From: Humibacillus xanthopallidus
GTDB lineage: Bacteria > Actinomycetota > Actinomycetes > Actinomycetales > Dermatophilaceae
Assembly: GCF_006717145.1 (NCBI RefSeq)
Contig: NZ_VFQF01000001.1
Span: 930,001-994,000, forward strand
Direction: 5' to 3'
DNA: 64,000 nucleotides
Position 1 is the first letter of the stretch. Each line of letters starts with the position of its first letter. The notes under the pieces were generated by a model, which did not search any database, had not been told where the DNA came from, and saw only the letters and a list, made by a program, of their open reading frames with translations. This document shows positions 25,610 through 32,811 of this stretch, in pieces. A program made the position numbers and the translations under genes.

Positions 25610-26998
25610 GTGGCGCTTGACGGTGAACCGACACCCGGGGCCCCGGCCTCGACCGCCGACCGGGTGAGGTCGGCGAGGCACCACCTGTGGCAGCGCGTTG
25701 CCCGCGTTGCGCAGCGACACCTCGGCCCTCTCGCACCTGCCGAGGATCTCGAGCCCGAGCCAGTCGTGCCCCCTCCGCCCGAAGCCGTCCTGGAGCTGCT
25801 GCGTCACCTCGGGGTCGCGCTGTCGAGGGCTGGAGACGCGACCGAGCGGGTCACGCAGATCCTCGGTGAGGTGGCGGCGGTGTATGCCGTGAGCGGCGTC
25901 ACCTTCTTCGTCGTCCCCACCGGGGTCTTCGTCCGGATCGAGACGGGCAGCTCCAGCCAGATGGACTTCGAGGCCGGCAGCAGTGAGCCGCTCAGGCTTG
26001 ACCAGGTCGACGCGCTCTACCGCTTGATCGACGACATCCGTCATGGCCTCGTGGACGCCGAAACCGCCGGTGCGCGGCTTTCGGACGTGCTCACGTCTGA
26101 GCCGCGGTTCGGGGGAGCAGTGACCGTGCTCGCAAGTGGGGTCCTCACCGTCGGTCTGGGATTGATGCTCAACCCAAGGCCCAGCGCGCTTCTCGCGTTC
26201 GTCGTCATCGGCCTCCTCGTCGGCGGGCTGCGATGGTGGGCCGGCCGCGAGCCGATGCTGGCTCTCGTCCTGCCCGTCGTCGCGGCCACCGTGGTCACGG
26301 GTGTCGTCTTCCAATGGGTGGCTCCAGCCCTCGACGCGCCACCCCTCGAGATCGTCATTCCGTGCCTGGTGACCTTTCTGCCCGGAGCAGCGCTCACCAT
26401 GGCGACGGTAGAGCTGGCGACCGGAGACATGCTGGCGGGATCTGCACGGCTCGTCTACGGGCTCGAACGCCTGCTGATCCTGACGTTCGGCATCGCACTG
26501 GGTGCGGAGATCGCAGGCTTTCCGCCCATCGTGGGCCACGCCACCCCGACTTTGGGACCGTGGGCTCCCTGGGTCGGCGTGCTCGTCTTCGGTGTCGGAC
26601 AGTTCTTCGCCTCGTCTGCGCCGCGCAGGACCTTGGGGTGGCTGCTCGTCGTGCTGTACGTCGCCTACGGCGTGCAGGCGCTCTCGGGCCGCGTCCTCGG
26701 CACGCTGGGCGCCAGCTTCCTCGCGGCCGCCGTGGTCCTGCCGGTCTGCTACGCCATCCAGAGCAGGCGCAGCGGGCCGCCCGTGCCGGTCACCTTCCTG
26801 CCGGCCTTCTGGTTGCTGGTGCCGGGTGCCCTTGGCCTCCAAGGGGTGGCTCAGATCGTGGGGGCCGATCAGGCCGCCGGCTTGGGCGACTTCCTCAATG
26901 CTCTGCTGTCGATTGTGGCGATCGCCGTCGGCGTCGTCGTGGGCTCGGGCCTGTCCGAGCGCATCGGCCGGGCCACCTCGACGTGGCGGGGGATCTGA
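25610..26998 (+). CDS. threonine/serine exporter family (ThrE-like) membrane protein
   Basis: About 462 residues. The N-terminal cytoplasmic ThrE domain (about 60-180: LRHLGVALSRAGDATERVTQILGEVAAVYAVSGVTFFVVPTGVFV) is followed by about ten membrane helices (PCLVTFLPGAALTMATVELATGDMLAGSARLVYG, then the second ThrE half). Corynebacterial ThrE exports L-threonine and L-serine by proton-motive force. GTG 25610 is a best guess since the nearest AGGAG is about 20 nt upstream; GTG 25664 is an alternative. The palindromic site 4 lies just upstream. Confidence 0.85.
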   Translation: MALDGEPTPGAPASTADRVRSARHHLWQRVARVAQRHLGPLAPAEDLEPEPVVPPPPEAVLELLRHLGVALSRAGDATERVTQILGEVAAVYAVSGVTFFVVPTGVFVRIETGSSSQMDFEAGSSEPLRLDQVDALYRLIDDIRHGLVDAETAGARLSDVLTSEPRFGGAVTVLASGVLTVGLGLMLNPRPSALLAFVVIGLLVGGLRWWAGREPMLALVLPVVAATVVTGVVFQWVAPALDAPPLEIVIPCLVTFLPGAALTMATVELATGDMLAGSARLVYGLERLLILTFGIALGAEIAGFPPIVGHATPTLGPWAPWVGVLVFGVGQFFASSAPRRTLGWLLVVLYVAYGVQALSGRVLGTLGASFLAAAVVLPVCYAIQSRRSGPPVPVTFLPAFWLLVPGALGLQGVAQIVGADQAAGLGDFLNALLSIVAIAVGVVVGSGLSERIGRATSTWRGI

Positions 26999-27072
26999 CG
27001 TCGTGACACGGATCGCCCCGTCACGTGACCGATCGGTCTGACGCAGGCCCCCACCGAACGAGAGGATGAGAC

Positions 27073-28659
27073 GTGCTCACCACGTTGTCGGGGCAACCCG
27101 TCCTGCTCCTCGCCATCCTGCTGCTCCTCGGCGCCCTGCTCGGTCACGTCAGGCTGGGCGGCGTCGCCATCGGCCCGGCAGCAGTTCTCTTCGCCGCCAT
27201 CGCCGTGTCGGCGCTCGGAGTCGCGAACGGGGTGAAGCTCGAGATCCCAGAGGCGGTGGGCACCCTCGGCCTCGTGCTCTTCACGTACACCATTGGAATC
27301 GTCTCGGGGCCGAGCTTCTTCGCCTCGCTCCGTCGTGGCTGGCCCGTGATGCTCTCCGTCGTGGCCACCTTCGTGCTGGTTGCCCTCGTCGCCGTCCTCG
27401 TCGGACGAGCTCTGGGTCTCACGTCGCCCGTGGTCGCCGGGACCTTCGCCGGCGGACTGACCAACACCCCGGCTCTCGCGGCCGCGACCGAGCGGGCGGC
27501 CGACCCGGCTGGCCCGACGATCGGCTACTCCATCGCCTATCTCTGGGGCGTCATCGGCATGCTCCTCGCAGCGTCGTGGTCGCTGCGGCACCGTGGCCAC
27601 GAGGCGCCTCCGAGCGAGCCGCTCGTCAACCAGACCATCCGCACGGAGCGGGCCGACGGGCTGCTGCTCTCGGACGTCGAGGAGCGCTACGGGCAGCGGG
27701 TGACGTTCTCGCGGCTCAAGCACGGCCACTTCGCCAGCCCGACCGTCGTGGCCGGCGACGACGAGCGCCTCGGCCCGAACGACCTCGTCACCGTCGTCGG
27801 TCCTCGCGACCTCGTCGACCAGGTGACCGCAGAGCTCGGCCACCAGTCGTCGCACGACATCGTCAGCGAGCACGGGGAGCTCGACTACCGCCGGGTCACC
27901 GTCTCCAACGAGGCCCTTGCCGGACGTTCTGTCGGAGCGCTCGACCTCGAAGGCCGCTTCGGTGCGCACATCAGCCGGGTCCGGCGTGCCGACATCGACC
28001 TCGTCGCCGCACCGGACTTCGTCCTGCAGATGGGCGACCGGGTGCGCGTCACCGCCCCCGCCGAACGAATGAAGGAGGCCGGCACCTTCCTCGGCGACTC
28101 GGACCGGGGGATGTCCGACATCAACCCGGGTGGCTTCGCGCTGGGGCTCTCGCTCGGCCTGCTCATCGGGCTGGTGCACATCCCCCTGCCGGGTGGGGGA
28201 TTCGCGCTCGGCGCCGCGGCCGGCACCCTGCTCACCGGCCTCGTCTTCGGGCGCCTGGGACGCATCGGTCCGGTCGTGACGTCGATGTCGAACGGTGCGG
28301 CACAGTCCCTCTCCTACTTCGGCATGATCACCTTCCTCGCGTATGCCGGCACCCGGGCGGGGGAGCGCATCGTCGGGGCGATCGGCTCCGACGTCGGGTG
28401 GAAGGTGGCGGTGCTCGGCTTCCTCATCACGACCCCGGCCGCGCTGCTGCTCCTCCTCGCCGGACGACTGCTCCACCGCATGGGTGGCACGGAGCACGCC
28501 GGGATGCTGGCCGGCGCCCAGACGCAGCCGGCCATCCTCGCCTTCGCCAACGACCGCACCGGCTTCGACACGAGGGTGGGCCTCGGCTACGTGTTGGTCT
28601 ATCCCATTGCGATGATCGCCAAGATCGTCATCGTGCAGGTGCTCGTCGGCCTCGGCTGA
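27073..28659 (+). CDS. aspartate:alanine exchanger (AAE) family transporter
   Basis: A 528-residue protein from GTG 27073. Two membrane halves (about 1-165 and 350-528) flank a soluble region with two RCK_C/TrkA_C domains (about 190-335: RVTFSRLKHGHFASPTVVAGDDERLGPNDLVTVVGPRDLVDQV and a second repeat). FTYTIGIVSGPSFFASLRR and FAGGLTNTPALAAATE are typical of the aspartate-alanine antiporter family. Its neighbours, an M20 peptidase and a Dcu-type carrier, support amino-acid/dicarboxylate exchange. A perfect 21-bp inverted repeat spans its stop codon. Confidence 0.9.
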   Translation: MLTTLSGQPVLLLAILLLLGALLGHVRLGGVAIGPAAVLFAAIAVSALGVANGVKLEIPEAVGTLGLVLFTYTIGIVSGPSFFASLRRGWPVMLSVVATFVLVALVAVLVGRALGLTSPVVAGTFAGGLTNTPALAAATERAADPAGPTIGYSIAYLWGVIGMLLAASWSLRHRGHEAPPSEPLVNQTIRTERADGLLLSDVEERYGQRVTFSRLKHGHFASPTVVAGDDERLGPNDLVTVVGPRDLVDQVTAELGHQSSHDIVSEHGELDYRRVTVSNEALAGRSVGALDLEGRFGAHISRVRRADIDLVAAPDFVLQMGDRVRVTAPAERMKEAGTFLGDSDRGMSDINPGGFALGLSLGLLIGLVHIPLPGGGFALGAAAGTLLTGLVFGRLGRIGPVVTSMSNGAAQSLSYFGMITFLAYAGTRAGERIVGAIGSDVGWKVAVLGFLITTPAALLLLLAGRLLHRMGGTEHAGMLAGAQTQPAILAFANDRTGFDTRVGLGYVLVYPIAMIAKIVIVQVLVGLG

Positions 28660-28678
28660 CGAGCACCTGCACGATGAC
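28627..28678. terminator. perfect 21-bp hairpin spanning the AAE stop codon
   Basis: The left arm 28627-28647 and right arm 28658-28678 are exact reverse complements (21 of 21), with a 10-nt loop. The left arm encodes the last codons of the transporter and the TGA lies at the loop/right-arm edge. There is no T tract. It lies between convergent genes (next stop at 28705), so a bidirectional terminator is the simplest reading. Confidence 0.75.
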
Positions 28679-28704
28679 TGGCAAGACCGGCGGCAGTGCC
28701 TCTG

Positions 28705-30060
28705 TCAGTCGGAGCCGGTGCCGGCGGCGAGACGCTGGAGCAGCAGCGACTGAGCGACGATCAGCTTCTCGATCTCGCTGGGGTCGACACTCTCGTCCGA
28801 CGCGTGGATGCGCGACGCGGCAACGTCTTCAGGCCCCCACAGGACGAACTCGGCTGCGGGAGCGGCCTGTTGGAGGGTGCGTAGCAGCGGGATGGACCCA
28901 CCGCAGCCCGCCTCTCCCGCCGGCCGGCCGAAGGCATCGGACAGCGCTTGGCGGGCCGCGGCATACCCGGGCCCGTCGGTCGCGACGAGGAAGGGAGGGG
29001 CCTCCTTGGTCCGCTGGACCTCGACCTTGGCATCCCACGGCGCATGGGACTCGAGGTGCGCGACGAGGGCGTCGAGCTCCGTGGACGGCTCGGACCCGGG
29101 GACGATACGCATCGAGATCTTCGCCCTGGCCTCGGGGATGAGGACGTTGGACGAGGTTGCGATGTTCGTCATGTCGATGCCGATGGCGTTGACCGACGGG
29201 CGGGCCCAGAGGCGCCCCCCGACAGGACCGCTGCCCGTGAGCGCGACACCGTCCAGCACGTCGGCGCTGGAGCGCAGGTCCTCCTCGCTGAGGTCGTCGC
29301 CGTCCCAGACGCTCTCGGAGACACCGGCGATCGTGACGTTGCCCTCGTCGTCGTGCAGGGTCGACAGCAGTCGCGCCAGCGCCATCATGGCGTCCGGTGC
29401 TGGTCCCCCGAATACCCCTGAGTGCAAGGGGTGCTCGAGCGTGCGCACCGTGACGATGCACGCCACGTCGCCGCGCAGGGCGGTCGTCAGAGCGGGCTCA
29501 CCGACCCTGAGGTTGCCCATGTCGCAGATGACGAAGAGATCGCAGGCGAAGAGCTCGGGGTGGGCCTCGACAAAGGCCTCGAGGTTGCTCTCCGTCTCCT
29601 CCATACCCTCGAGGATGAGCTTGACGGTGCACGGCGGCCTGCCGTCGAAGACCCGCAGCGTGCCGAGGTGGCTCACGAGGCCGCTGATGTCGTCGGCGGC
29701 GCCGCGTCCGTAGATGCGACCGTCCTCCTTGCGGGTGGGCGTCCACGGATCGCTCGTCCAGCCCTGCTCCGGAGGAGCGGGCTGCACGTCGTAGTGCGCG
29801 TAGAGCACGACCACCGGCGACCCGGGCGGTCCCTCGATCTCTCCGTAGATGGGGGGATAGCCCGACGGCACGTCCATCAGCTGGGCGTTCGTGAAGCCGG
29901 CGTCGCGAAACATCTGGAGGGTCACGTCGCCCATCTGGCGCACCGGCTCCTCGGGATAGCCGGGGAAGGCAATCGCCGGGATGGCGATCAGCTTCTCGAG
30001 GTCCTCGATGACGCCGGGCATCAGCTCACTGACGCGCTGGGAGATCTGGTCCTTGTCCAT
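28705..30060 (-). CDS. M20 family dipeptidase
   Basis: A 451-residue metallopeptidase from ATG 30060. Metal-site motifs are visible: VVLYAHYDVQPAPP (first His and Asp), RIYGRGAADDISG (bridging Asp), EGMEETES (catalytic and metal Glu), CDMGNLRVGEPALTTALRG, and a late ASRIHASDESV His. This is the M20A/C dipeptidase type related to carnosinase-like and succinyl-diaminopimelate desuccinylase enzymes. It lies 40 nt downstream of the Dcu-type carrier on the same strand, so the pair probably forms an operon for peptide or amino-acid use. Confidence 0.92.
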   Translation of the reverse strand: MDKDQISQRVSELMPGVIEDLEKLIAIPAIAFPGYPEEPVRQMGDVTLQMFRDAGFTNAQLMDVPSGYPPIYGEIEGPPGSPVVVLYAHYDVQPAPPEQGWTSDPWTPTRKEDGRIYGRGAADDISGLVSHLGTLRVFDGRPPCTVKLILEGMEETESNLEAFVEAHPELFACDLFVICDMGNLRVGEPALTTALRGDVACIVTVRTLEHPLHSGVFGGPAPDAMMALARLLSTLHDDEGNVTIAGVSESVWDGDDLSEEDLRSSADVLDGVALTGSGPVGGRLWARPSVNAIGIDMTNIATSSNVLIPEARAKISMRIVPGSEPSTELDALVAHLESHAPWDAKVEVQRTKEAPPFLVATDGPGYAAARQALSDAFGRPAGEAGCGGSIPLLRTLQQAAPAAEFVLWGPEDVAASRIHASDESVDPSEIEKLIVAQSLLLQRLAAGTGSD

Positions 30061-30100
30061 GCTTACTCCTTCGTGGGGTCAGGTTCCGTCACAGAGCGGA

Positions 30101-31456
30101 TCAGAAGAACACACCACCGATGAGGGCGCCGACCGCGATCGTGACGACCGACATGATGAGCATCGGGACGAAGAAGCTGTGGTCGAGCAGCTTCGTCCCG
30201 AGCTTCGTCGAACCGGTGAGGTCGAAGTTCGCGGCGGCGATCTGCGTGCCGTTGGCCGGCAGGGTGTAGACACCGCTGAGGGCTCCGGCCCACATACCGG
30301 TGACGACACCTGCGGGCAGTCCGGCCGCGAGGCCGATGGGCACGATGGTGCGGGTGGCGGTCGACTGGCTCGTCGTCAGAGCCGCGACGAGGAAGACTGC
30401 GAGCGCGAAGATGAACTCCCAGCTCGTCACCCAGCTGCCGATGGTGCTGACGATGTACTCCTCGTGCGCGGAGATGAAGGTCGCTGTGAGCCAAGCGATT
30501 CCGAAGAGCGCGATGGCGGAGATCATGCCGGCCTTGAAGACCGACTGGTCAGGGACCGTCTTCACGTCAGGCCGGCCGAGGAAGAGGATCACCACGCCGA
30601 CGACGAACATCACCAGGACGATCGTCGTCGTCATGTCGATGGCCACGGCTTCCTCGCCCTCTGCTCCGAAGGCGGGCCGCAGTTGCGGGAACAGGCCGAA
30701 GATGACGATCGCGACGACGCCGAACAGGAAGGCCAACGCCGAGTTGCGCCCCTCCTTGGTGTAGGTGAGGTGGGAGGACGCGGACTCGCCGTCGGCGAGA
30801 AGCTGCGGCGCAGGGAGGTCGCCGGCAGTGATCTTCGCCTGGATCTCGGGGTCGTCATCGAGGTTCTTCCACATCCTGTTGACCACGAGTGACGTGACGA
30901 CGATGCCGACGACACAGGACGGGATGGTGATCGCGAGGATCTGGGTGAGACCGAGGTTGTACGGCGCCACGTCGGTGAGCGTCAGCATCGCCGCCATCGC
31001 GGCCGACACGGGCGATGCGGCCAGAGCCATTCCTGACTGCACGACCGTCACCGTGAGCGGCCGTGAGGGACGGATGCGGTTCTTGTACGAGACGTCGTAG
31101 ATGACCGGGAGCAGCGGGTAGATGATGTTGCTCGTGCCGGCTCCGATGGAGAAGAGGAAAGCAGTCAGGGGAGCGATGAGGGTGATCTGCTTGGGCCGCT
31201 TCTCGATGACCCCCGCCGCGACCGACACCATCCAGTCGATGCCACCTGCGGCCTGCATCATGGCGGCGGACGTGACCACGGCCAGGATGATGGCGAGGGC
31301 AGCCGCGGGCGGCTCACCCGGTGGCTCGCGGAAGACGAAGACGAGGACGAACGTGCCCAGGCCGCCCCAGAGCCCGACGCCCACGCCGCCGGCGCGAGTA
31401 CCCATGACGATCGCCCCGAGCACGACGAGTGCTTCGAGCACGAAACTGACGCTCAT
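30101..31456 (-). CDS. anaerobic C4-dicarboxylate transporter (DcuA/DcuB-like)
   Basis: About 451 residues from ATG 31456, with AGGAAGGAACCG upstream. It matches the Dcu family along its length: VVTSAAMMQAAGGIDWMVSVA, PLTAFLFSIGAGTSNIIYPLLPVIYDVSYKNRIRPSRPLTV, SQSTATRTIVPIGL and a C-terminal TGSTKLGTKLLDHSFFVPML. Family members exchange succinate, fumarate, malate or aspartate. With the AAE transporter and dipeptidase nearby, a link to aspartate exchange is plausible. Confidence 0.9.
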   Translation of the reverse strand: MSVSFVLEALVVLGAIVMGTRAGGVGVGLWGGLGTFVLVFVFREPPGEPPAAALAIILAVVTSAAMMQAAGGIDWMVSVAAGVIEKRPKQITLIAPLTAFLFSIGAGTSNIIYPLLPVIYDVSYKNRIRPSRPLTVTVVQSGMALAASPVSAAMAAMLTLTDVAPYNLGLTQILAITIPSCVVGIVVTSLVVNRMWKNLDDDPEIQAKITAGDLPAPQLLADGESASSHLTYTKEGRNSALAFLFGVVAIVIFGLFPQLRPAFGAEGEEAVAIDMTTTIVLVMFVVGVVILFLGRPDVKTVPDQSVFKAGMISAIALFGIAWLTATFISAHEEYIVSTIGSWVTSWEFIFALAVFLVAALTTSQSTATRTIVPIGLAAGLPAGVVTGMWAGALSGVYTLPANGTQIAAANFDLTGSTKLGTKLLDHSFFVPMLIMSVVTIAVGALIGGVFF

Positions 31457-31490
31457 CTCGGTTCCTTCCTGATGGTCTGCGCGGCCGACG

Positions 31491-31931
31491 TCAGCCGGTC
31501 GGGCACTGGGTGGCGATCTTCTGGTTGAGGGTCGCGAAAGCACCGCGCAGCTCGGTGAGTGCGGTGTTGATCTCGGGGGCCACCGTCTCGAGGGACGCGC
31601 TGCCTGCGGAGTCCACCGACTGCTTGAAGGTCACGAGCTTCGCCCGCAGGTCGGAGATGACGGTGTCGTAGCGCCCCTCGGTGACGGCCTGCAGCCGGTC
31701 GAGCTTGGCCAGCGCCGTGTCGACCTTGGCACTCAGCTGTTGGAGCGCGGCCCCGTCGGGCTTGGCCGTCTGAACCTGGGAGACTGCCGCGGTGAGGTCC
31801 TTGGCCTTCGCGCAGAGATTCTGGGCCGAGGGCGTGGCGCCGCTGCAGCCGGCCACGAGAAGGCTGGCTGCAACGGCCGCAGCAGCTGCCAGCCGGCGTG
31901 CGGTGTCACGTCTGGTGAGAGCGGACATCAC
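31491..31931 (-). CDS. small secreted lipoprotein
   Basis: 146 residues with a twin-Arg-free signal peptide and the lipobox LVAGC (Cys29), so it should be lipidated and held at the outer face of the membrane. The mature part is a predicted helical bundle (AKAKDLTAAVSQVQ...QLSAKVDTALAKLDRLQ...YDTVISDLRAKLVTFKQSVD). Two Cys residues (CAK near residue 40, CPTG at the end) may pair. Its start lies next to the stop of the SHOCT protein gene upstream, so the two are in one operon. Function is unknown. Confidence 0.85.
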   Translation of the reverse strand: MMSALTRRDTARRLAAAAAVAASLLVAGCSGATPSAQNLCAKAKDLTAAVSQVQTAKPDGAALQQLSAKVDTALAKLDRLQAVTEGRYDTVISDLRAKLVTFKQSVDSAGSASLETVAPEINTALTELRGAFATLNQKIATQCPTG

Positions 31932-32318
31932 TCACGCCAGGGCCTTGGCCTTGATCGCCGCGAACTCCTCCGGCGTGATGGCTCCCGAGTCGAGCAGCGC
32001 CTTGGCCTGGGCGAGCTGTTCGACGCCCGACGATCCCGACGACGGCGCGGCCACGCTGCGGATGTAGTCCTCCTGCGCCGACACCATCTCGGCATTGCGC
32101 TTCATCGTCCGCGCAGCCATTCCCTTGCCCCTGACGATGAGGTAGACGAGCGCGGAGATGATGTTGGCGAAGATGAGCGCGAGGACCCACAGCGCCTTGG
32201 CGAACCCGCCCAGCTCGTCGTCACGGAAGAGGTCGCCGAAGATCTGGAAGAGAACCATCAGGTACGCGACGAAGAAGAACCACCACACGAGCAACCAGAA
32301 ATAGCTCCAGAAGTCCAT
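31932..32318 (-). CDS. SHOCT-domain membrane protein
   Basis: A 128-residue protein. The N-terminal 70 residues hold two membrane helices (FWSYFWLLVWWFFFVAYLMVLFQIF and ALWVLALIFANIISALVYLIVRG, like a PLDc_N domain). The C-terminal 30 residues form a SHOCT motif (LAQAKALLDSGAITPEEFAAIKAKAL). SHOCT segments are thought to mediate oligomerisation. It is followed directly by a lipoprotein gene. A second SHOCT protein is at 36444. Confidence 0.9.
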   Translation of the reverse strand: MDFWSYFWLLVWWFFFVAYLMVLFQIFGDLFRDDELGGFAKALWVLALIFANIISALVYLIVRGKGMAARTMKRNAEMVSAQEDYIRSVAAPSSGSSGVEQLAQAKALLDSGAITPEEFAAIKAKALA

Positions 32319-32374
32319 GACGATGACATCCTTTCGATGCGGCGTGCGACGGCCGCGTTCGGGGGAACGAGCTC

Positions 32375-32668
32375 CTACAGCTCCTCACTGTCATCGGACG
32401 GCCGGTCCGGGTCGTCACTCTCCGAGGACGAGATCGCCTCGGGCCCCGCATCATCCGCGAGCCGCGCGGCAGACGGCCTGGGCGCGAGGTGGGTCGAGAC
32501 CACCTCGAGGCCGAGGGCGGTGAGCGTGGAGATCACCCCCACCAGCTCCTGGCTGTCGTGCACGGTCACCGACAGCGTCGTGCGCTCTCCGTCGCTCTCC
32601 GAGAACGACGCATACGGCCACACGTCACGCTCGTCCACCATGCCTCGCACGACGACAACTGCTCGCAT
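32375..32668 (-). CDS. small ACT-like protein of the LAL island (97 aa)
   Basis: Starts at ATG 32668 behind CGGAGG. The first 65 or so residues (MRAVVVVRGMV...ERTTLSVTVHDSQELVGVISTLTALGLEVVS) follow strand-helix-strand spacing shared with the 68-aa product at 35579 and the 67-aa product at 40038. All have an MR-start strand, a T-V/L strand, a DxxxLxGxLxxLxxxGL helix, then a strand. The tail is acidic and Ser/Asp-rich (SSSESDDPDRPSDDSEEL). It lies downstream of LAL-2 on the same strand. Function is unknown. Confidence 0.7.
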   Translation of the reverse strand: MRAVVVVRGMVDERDVWPYASFSESDGERTTLSVTVHDSQELVGVISTLTALGLEVVSTHLAPRPSAARLADDAGPEAISSSESDDPDRPSDDSEEL

Positions 32669-32811
32669 GCTCGACCTCCGATGCAGCGCAGGGACTCCCG
32701 TACGGTCAGCATGGCGAGGTCCCAGTGCTGGCGCGTCATCCCATTCAGACGAGATCGGTCGCACCTGCTCGAAGGTCATTGCCCCACGGTGGGAGAAGAG
32801 CGGAGCAGTCG

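Noticed and set aside
27018-27040. GTCACGTGAC palindrome before the AAE transporter as an eighth LAL-type site
   Set aside because: It lacks the CC/GG inner bases and spacer of the other seven; likely a different or chance dyad.
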